From Paracyclopina nana (lineage: Eukaryota; Arthropoda; Copepoda; Cyclopoida; Cyclopettidae): a stretch of DNA of 64,000 nucleotides. Of the stretch, positions 58,701 to 64,000 are shown in pieces (position 1 is the first letter of the stretch; every line of letters begins with the position of its first letter). A program made the position numbers and the translations under genes. The stretch spans positions 3,968,001 through 4,032,000 of the forward strand of contig JAGUCH010000005.1 in assembly GCA_019096065.1 (NCBI GenBank), in the 5' to 3' direction. The notes under the pieces are model-generated. The model did not search any database. It was not told the DNA's origin and saw only the letters and a program-made list of their open reading frames with translations.

Positions 58701-61700
58701 CTCCTACTCAAAAATTCAACTGAAAAAAAGGAGTACTTTGACCTGGACCATTTTCTCAACATTGCTGGTTGATATCCTTTCTTTCAGACCAATATTGGAA
58801 CGGTGCTTTTGTCAATCAACCCTCACAAGAAGCTTCCATTATACACACCAGATGCCATTGACATCTATCGCTGCCATTGCCTCTACGAGCTTCCTCCACA
58901 TATGTAAGCATTCAAGCATTAATACCTATTGAGGGGATTATTTCTGGAGGGAAAGAACGCAAAAAGTTTTTTGTCCCTCACAGAAAAAACACTTTCTACT
59001 TGAATACGCTTATGTCCTGTTCATGTATATGCCCCAAACTCCTTAGGAAAATGAACGAAAAACTCCTCAAGGAAAGGAGAAAAGTTGTCTTATGACAAGC
59101 GCCAGCTGATACTAAAAAAATCACATCAACTTTAAGCCAACTTGAAAGTAAACAAATCTAATTTTGGCTATAAAGTGTTCCACAGTTTGGTCCTTTTGAG
59201 CAAAACCAATAGTTAAATTTCATCTTTTATCGAAGAAACGCGATGAAAGATGGTTTGTTTAGAAATATGCTGAAAACCATGAGACAAAATAGCAAAAATT
59301 GCCATTAAAAATGCTGCTCGGCCCCAAGCTGAACTCGTAGAGTGGCAGTCAGCAACGAATTCACTTTTCCTTATGACAATTTTTTCCATACCTTAAGGCA
59401 TTCTTAATACATGAATAGGGCATTAGTACGGCCAACTGTATGGCTACAATACGGTGGCATTTTCCTGCATAAATGTTTAAATAGCCTCACATATCCCTCA
59501 TGGCATGTACACTGTGTATGTGTTGTTTTTCCTCAGTTATGCTGTGACAGATCGTGCCTGGCGATCATTGCGAGACATGAACAAAGACCAATGCCTATTA
59601 TTTGCTGGCGAGTCGGGCTCGGGGAAAACGGAGGCAATGAAGCTGTCCCTTCAGTACCTTGCAGCCATCACAGGGCACTCCAAAGAGTTCCATCAGACAA
59701 AGTTTCAAATTTTGCAATCCAATATTATTCTGGAGGCCTTCGGGAACGCTCGAACTAGGCTCAATGACAATTCCTCCAGATTCGTAAGCCGCATTGATTA
59801 GAAAGCCGTTACATAATGTGTGACACTCTGCAACTTTCCAGGGCAAATATATGGAGGTGTTTTTCGATTTCAAAGGGGATCCAACTGGGGCTCACATCAA
59901 GAACTGTAAGTTAATTGGAAACCAACAAAACCACTTCTGAAGTTTCATAACGTCATCTCGTCTTCTTTTCAGACCTGCTTGAAAAGGTAATAAAGGATCA
60001 CACACAACATCTCGCAGGAAGCTGGCTTTTGAATATGTTTATCCAGCTTCTGTTTCAGCCCATTTGTAGGGCTGAATGCAGCTAGGGAGTTTCATATGAA
60101 GTCACATTTAATGCCGACTATTTTCACCCCTTCTTTTGTATGCAGTCTCGTGTGACGCGATACCCGAACGGGGAGCGTAACTTCCACATCTTCTACCAGC
60201 TCTTGGCCGGAGCGGATATCCAGTTGCTCAGTAAGTTTTTTCGACCTCATTGCGAAGTGCAGCTTGTATCTTTGTAGCTTTCTAAAGTTGAACTCATAAC
60301 TGTCGTAGCACTAGTTCTGTTACATGCTCCCCTCGAGATTGTTCCATCTGAGTGCATCTTCCTTGCACAAACTTTTTTGCTCTAAAGCCAGCTAAAAGGT
60401 GAAACATTGGTTTTTTGCTCAAAAGTTGGGATATTGAGCATTCATGCATAGAGAGAGAGAGACACACACACACAATTGAGAACTGAGTGGGTTTTGAAAG
60501 TTGCTTCTGCTGGTGGTGGAAAGCTTTTGGCAGCGCTCCAATCAACCATGCATTCTAGAGATATTCCATATATATAATATGCGGCTCGCGGACTGCGAAA
60601 CAGAGTTAGCTCAACAAACACCATTATTATACGGGTTGCTCGAAATGCCAAAAAGTACCATAATTTCTTGCTCAGCAGTAGCAGCAGCAACAGAAAATGC
60701 TAAAGCCAGTTTTTTATTTCCAAAGAGCTGAATTACAAAATAATGGGAACATCCGCGCCCGCCAAAAGGGTCATATCATTAGGTGGTGTGCAGGGAACGT
60801 GACCATAAACAAGTGGCAGCAGTAGCAGTGGCCTTCCTCAGTTTATGTCCCTGCCTTGGCCTTTGTTTGTGTGAAGTATTTCCACCACCAGCATCAGTAT
60901 AGACCAACGTCTTAACTTGAGCTTTCTAGCAGCAAGCAAAAGCTGCCGCCTCCAAGATTGGCAAAATGGGCCAAATATGCTGGAGATAAGGATCAATCTC
61001 CATCTGTTGACCCAATTTCATAATCAAATAAGGCTGAAAATCTCGACTGCTGCTGACTACGCACAAAATGCTGCCAATTTTTGTTTGCTTCCTCTTTGGT
61101 TTGCATTTGTCGCGCTTTTTCCACGCACACACGCACAGGGCAGCAACCATAAATCATAAGAAAGCAATTTCTCGCTAAGCTCTGCGCGTCTTCCTCATCT
61201 CAGTAAAAAAGAGAACAGATGCTTAATAGTTGTTCACTTCTCATTTTTAGCATCATTATTATTATTACTATGTACATGTTTGGGTTTCCCATGGCTTCAC
61301 ATGGAGAGAAAGCCATTTCCTGGCTTTGACCCCCCCCAAAAAAAATATTCTCAGCCCAATACTATGTGTGGAAACAGGAGCAGTATCTGTTTTTTATCTA
61401 AGACGGCCCAGTTTCCAATAACCTGGTCTAGCCACAAAATCAAACCCCTTGGGCGAAGCAGCAGCTAGCTGCGCCAGTTTTTGCCACACCAACTTTGGCG
61501 GCATGAAAGGTCTGCATTAATTATTGTATAAAACAACTTGCAAACGCGAGTGTGCAGCACACACAAAAACCAAATTGCCTAAGGATAACCTACTAGAGGC
61601 AAATAGACTCTGAAGAATAGCACTGAATGAGCATAATCAAATTTACTCCTACCATTGTTATCTATACAACAGAGGACAAATTACTTATGCGCAATCTTAC

Positions 61701-63153
61701 GGCCAGCACAGACATGCTATGGAGCTACGCTTCCACGAATAGACTGACGCCAGACCCAAAATACTACGTACTCAAAGCATGGAAAGATTAGAAGATGCAC
61801 ATGTAGTTTGGTGTATAGGAGCAAAACAACCAAAAATGCTAATATTTTTACGAAGGAGTAATAAAAAATCAAATGAGCGTAAAGGGAGATTGAATGCACT
61901 GTGCTTGGTGGAAGCACAAAAAGCAAACTCCACTGCTAGAAAATGCATCATAAATCAAATGCAACGGGGGGAAAAGAGTGAGCAAAATTCGCTACTTTCT
62001 CAAAAGAGGATTGATCTTTTATAGAAAACAAAACGAAAGCCTTGCTGGTATAGTGACCATTGCTTTTTTTGTACCATGTCTCTTCTGTTCTGCTTGCGTA
62101 TGCAGTTGGCTACAACAGAAAGGCCGGATATGCTCTATTAGTCTTGTTCTACTTGCAGAAGAACTTCGGCTTCAGCGCAATGTAGACAACTACGCTCTAT
62201 TGCGACGGTGCTCCTCAGCTTCTACAACGCCCTCGTCTTCTTCAAAGTCCTCATCAACCACTTCACCGTCCTCCAAGCTAAAGAACAAAGCCTCGGTCCA
62301 AGGTCAGCAGTTAGACACTCAAGCCGACACTCATTTCATCGATCGCACCGAGTTCCTTATTACCAAGGCAAGTTTGCTTACATAGAACCTCATTGTAAAA
62401 CCCAGCACAGGCTCCTGCTTCTTTCCTGGCACAAATAATGCTTCAGAAAGTTAGCTGAGAGCTGCTCAGAAATGTTGATGATGGTGTGGTGCTAAGCAAT
62501 CATCATAAACTGTTGACTTAACAAAGATAATGCATAAGCAATGTTTAACATGGCTACCACTTCACCATCAGGCAAGCATAAAAAGACATGAAGAAGCATG
62601 GCTTTTGCAGTACGACGATATGACGGGAAACTTGCTGAGGTTGCTATATTGCTCTCTCTCTCTCTCTCTTAGAAAGCTATGGAGGACCTGGACTTCAGCA
62701 ATGATGAGATCAATGACATCTTTCGCATCATCTCTGCTGTCCTAAAGCTGGGCAACATAAACTTCATCCCAACCACCAACATGGATGGAACTGATGGATG
62801 TGCCATCAGCAACGACTACGGTAAGCAAAGCAATATAGAGGGGGATTTTGAAAAGAAGAATTAGCTGATGCTCAGAATAATACTATATCTTAGTGACAGC
62901 TAGCTAGCAAGACAGGGAGATCTGATGTAATGAGGTCTTGCAATTATGATTGACATTTTTTATTCAATCACAGAGGTGCATGATGTTTGTCATTGCCTGA
63001 GAACAAGCTATGATAAGCTTAGCCAGGTATTTCTTGTTCGAACCATCCATTTGCCAACACATCATCCAATGATGGCGGCCTCAACAACTAGCATCAACAG
63101 TAGTCACTGTAATGCTACCAGAAGCCCTGAGGCTTCTCTGTCTCCTTCTGCAG
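52797..63153 (+). CDS. Unconventional myosin, class-I-like motor with about 815-residue N-terminal extension (3' end beyond window)
   Basis: Exons modelled: 52797-53960, 54019-55300, 57343-57530, 58788-58903, 59537-59783, 59842-59905, 59973-59986, 60146-60230, 62159-62367, 62673-62820 and 62974-63153, with the frame kept at every join (1232 codons so far). Exons 1-2 encode a disordered chain rich in Gln, His, Ser and Pro with acidic runs. Exon 3 starts the motor (GAILANLQQRFKKDQIY), then IGTVLLSINPHKKLPLYTP. The P-loop is GESGSGKTEA (about residue 942), where class I usually has GESGAGKT. Switch I is NDNSSRFGKY; then NYLLEKSRVTRYPNGERNFH. The motor hydrolyses ATP and moves on actin; tail and light-chain sites lie past the window. 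The join 62367/62673 uses a GC donor and is less sure. Similarity is to class I myosins; the exact subclass is not recognised. Confidence 0.85.
58193..58206 (+). repeat. GA dinucleotide microsatellite in a myosin intron
   Basis: A run of GA units in the intron after exon 3. Confidence 0.6.
62652..62669 (+). repeat. CT dinucleotide tract at a myosin splice acceptor
   Basis: Nine CT units form the polypyrimidine tract directly before the TTAG acceptor of the exon starting at 62673. Length variation here could change splicing of an intron that also appears to use a GC donor. Confidence 0.8.
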
Positions 63154-64000
63154 GTTAGATGAAAGCGAAAACTACCTTTCTCCGTCTCCGCTTGAACGGA
63201 CTATTTATTCTGTGTCCCAAAACGTTCGTTTAAAATGTGTATGTCAGTATGTAGTAGATGCGAATGAAAGGGTTTCACCACAGGACAATCTATTTGTTCA
63301 CCTAACTAATTGTATTCAAATTCCATTTGTTGATGTCGAATGAGCTCTCTACAATTAAAATTTGCTGTAGGCGTTTCATCTACTTTAAATAATTTGTGCA
63401 TTCCTTATCTCGATGGCAGCCACATTGATATGCTTACCAAAAGTGAATGTGCACATCATTGCTATTACAAACCCCCTTTCATAGCTGTTAATTTTTTCAA
63501 GAAAATGCTCTCTATCATGATTGCAAAGTCGTGCTAAAATCCCCCCTTGCTGTATAATCCAATCCAAGACGAGAAGCTGCGGTTTCCAAAATGCCATATA
63601 GATGTTTCTCTGTAGAACACAAAACCCCATAGACACTAGAATGATGCTTTTAACCTTCGCCTGTTTCTACAAGGTGCGCAGGATCTTTGTTTCTTAGGTA
63701 AAACCCAGAAGCAATGAGCTATTTTTAGTACAATTTGATCATTACAGACGTCTGATAGTTCATTTGATACCACACAAGTAGAGCTTATAAGAGCAGCACT
63801 TTCTTTTTCAGATCATCCTATGCTACAGTAACTATTAGATGTGCTTCAATTAATGAGTATTTAAATTGCTACATTTGCGTTCAAGAATGAAACGTGATTG
63901 GCATCTAGGACAAAGCACAATATGTTGATATCCCAACAAGTGACCCTACAAGAATTAGCATCATTTCATTGAGTGCATCAATTGATTTTTTCAGAATTGT
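63154..64000. other. Probable myosin intron, right end of window
   Basis: Begins with GTTAGA after exon 11. No open frame here matches the next expected motor segment, so the next exon probably lies outside the window. Confidence 0.45.

Overview
This looks like nuclear DNA from an arthropod, most likely a crustacean such as a branchiopod or copepod, though the exact taxon is inference. The grounds are spliced genes with very short GT-AG introns (about 57-69 bases in most genes), AT-rich intergenic DNA, arthropod-style developmental regulators, a Tyr/Gly/Pro-repeat secreted matrix protein, and an animal-type two-gene ISL2EU DNA transposon. No prokaryotic, organellar, CRISPR or viral organisation was seen.

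Layout. 1-1285 (-) is the 5' part of a Reeler-DOMON protein (FRRS1-like), cut by the left edge. 2232-2670 (-) is a scleraxis/paraxis-class bHLH factor. 5174-6200 (-) is a four-exon MEOX/buttonless homeobox gene; it lies beside the bHLH gene, and in other animals both families act in mesoderm. 7144-7656 is a GC-rich minisatellite with an alternating short/long higher-order repeat. 8484-9135 (-) is a small secreted, prohormone-like gene. 12031-14568 (-) is an intronless 845-residue repetitive secreted protein.

From about 14.6 to 40.4 kb I find no convincing gene. This 26 kb desert carries what looks like an excess of CACGTG E-boxes and has a CTCF-like site near its left border. 40421-44667 holds the coding part of an ISL2EU-type transposon: a THAP+DDE transposase on + and a SWIM+YqaJ nuclease on -, facing each other. 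A 664 bp Mutator-like MITE with 9 bp target duplications is inserted between them. 45.1-46.7 kb is a repeat cluster of related foldback elements and three tRNA-like sequences.

47090-47872 (+) is a second secreted prohormone-like gene, apparently paralogous to the one at 8.5-9.1 kb. 48299-48944 (+) encodes SEM1/DSS1, a proteasome lid subunit, but with an Arg/Ser-rich tail replacing the usual C-terminal helix. From 52797 to the right edge (+) runs a myosin gene in which about 815 residues of low-complexity sequence are spliced in frame onto a class-I-like motor. The gene is incomplete at the window end.

The strongest candidates for something undescribed are the paired prohormone-like genes, the SEM1 variant with its exchanged C-terminus, and the myosin N-terminal extension. 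All exon models were made by hand from splice consensus and reading-frame continuity. No database search or transcript evidence was available.
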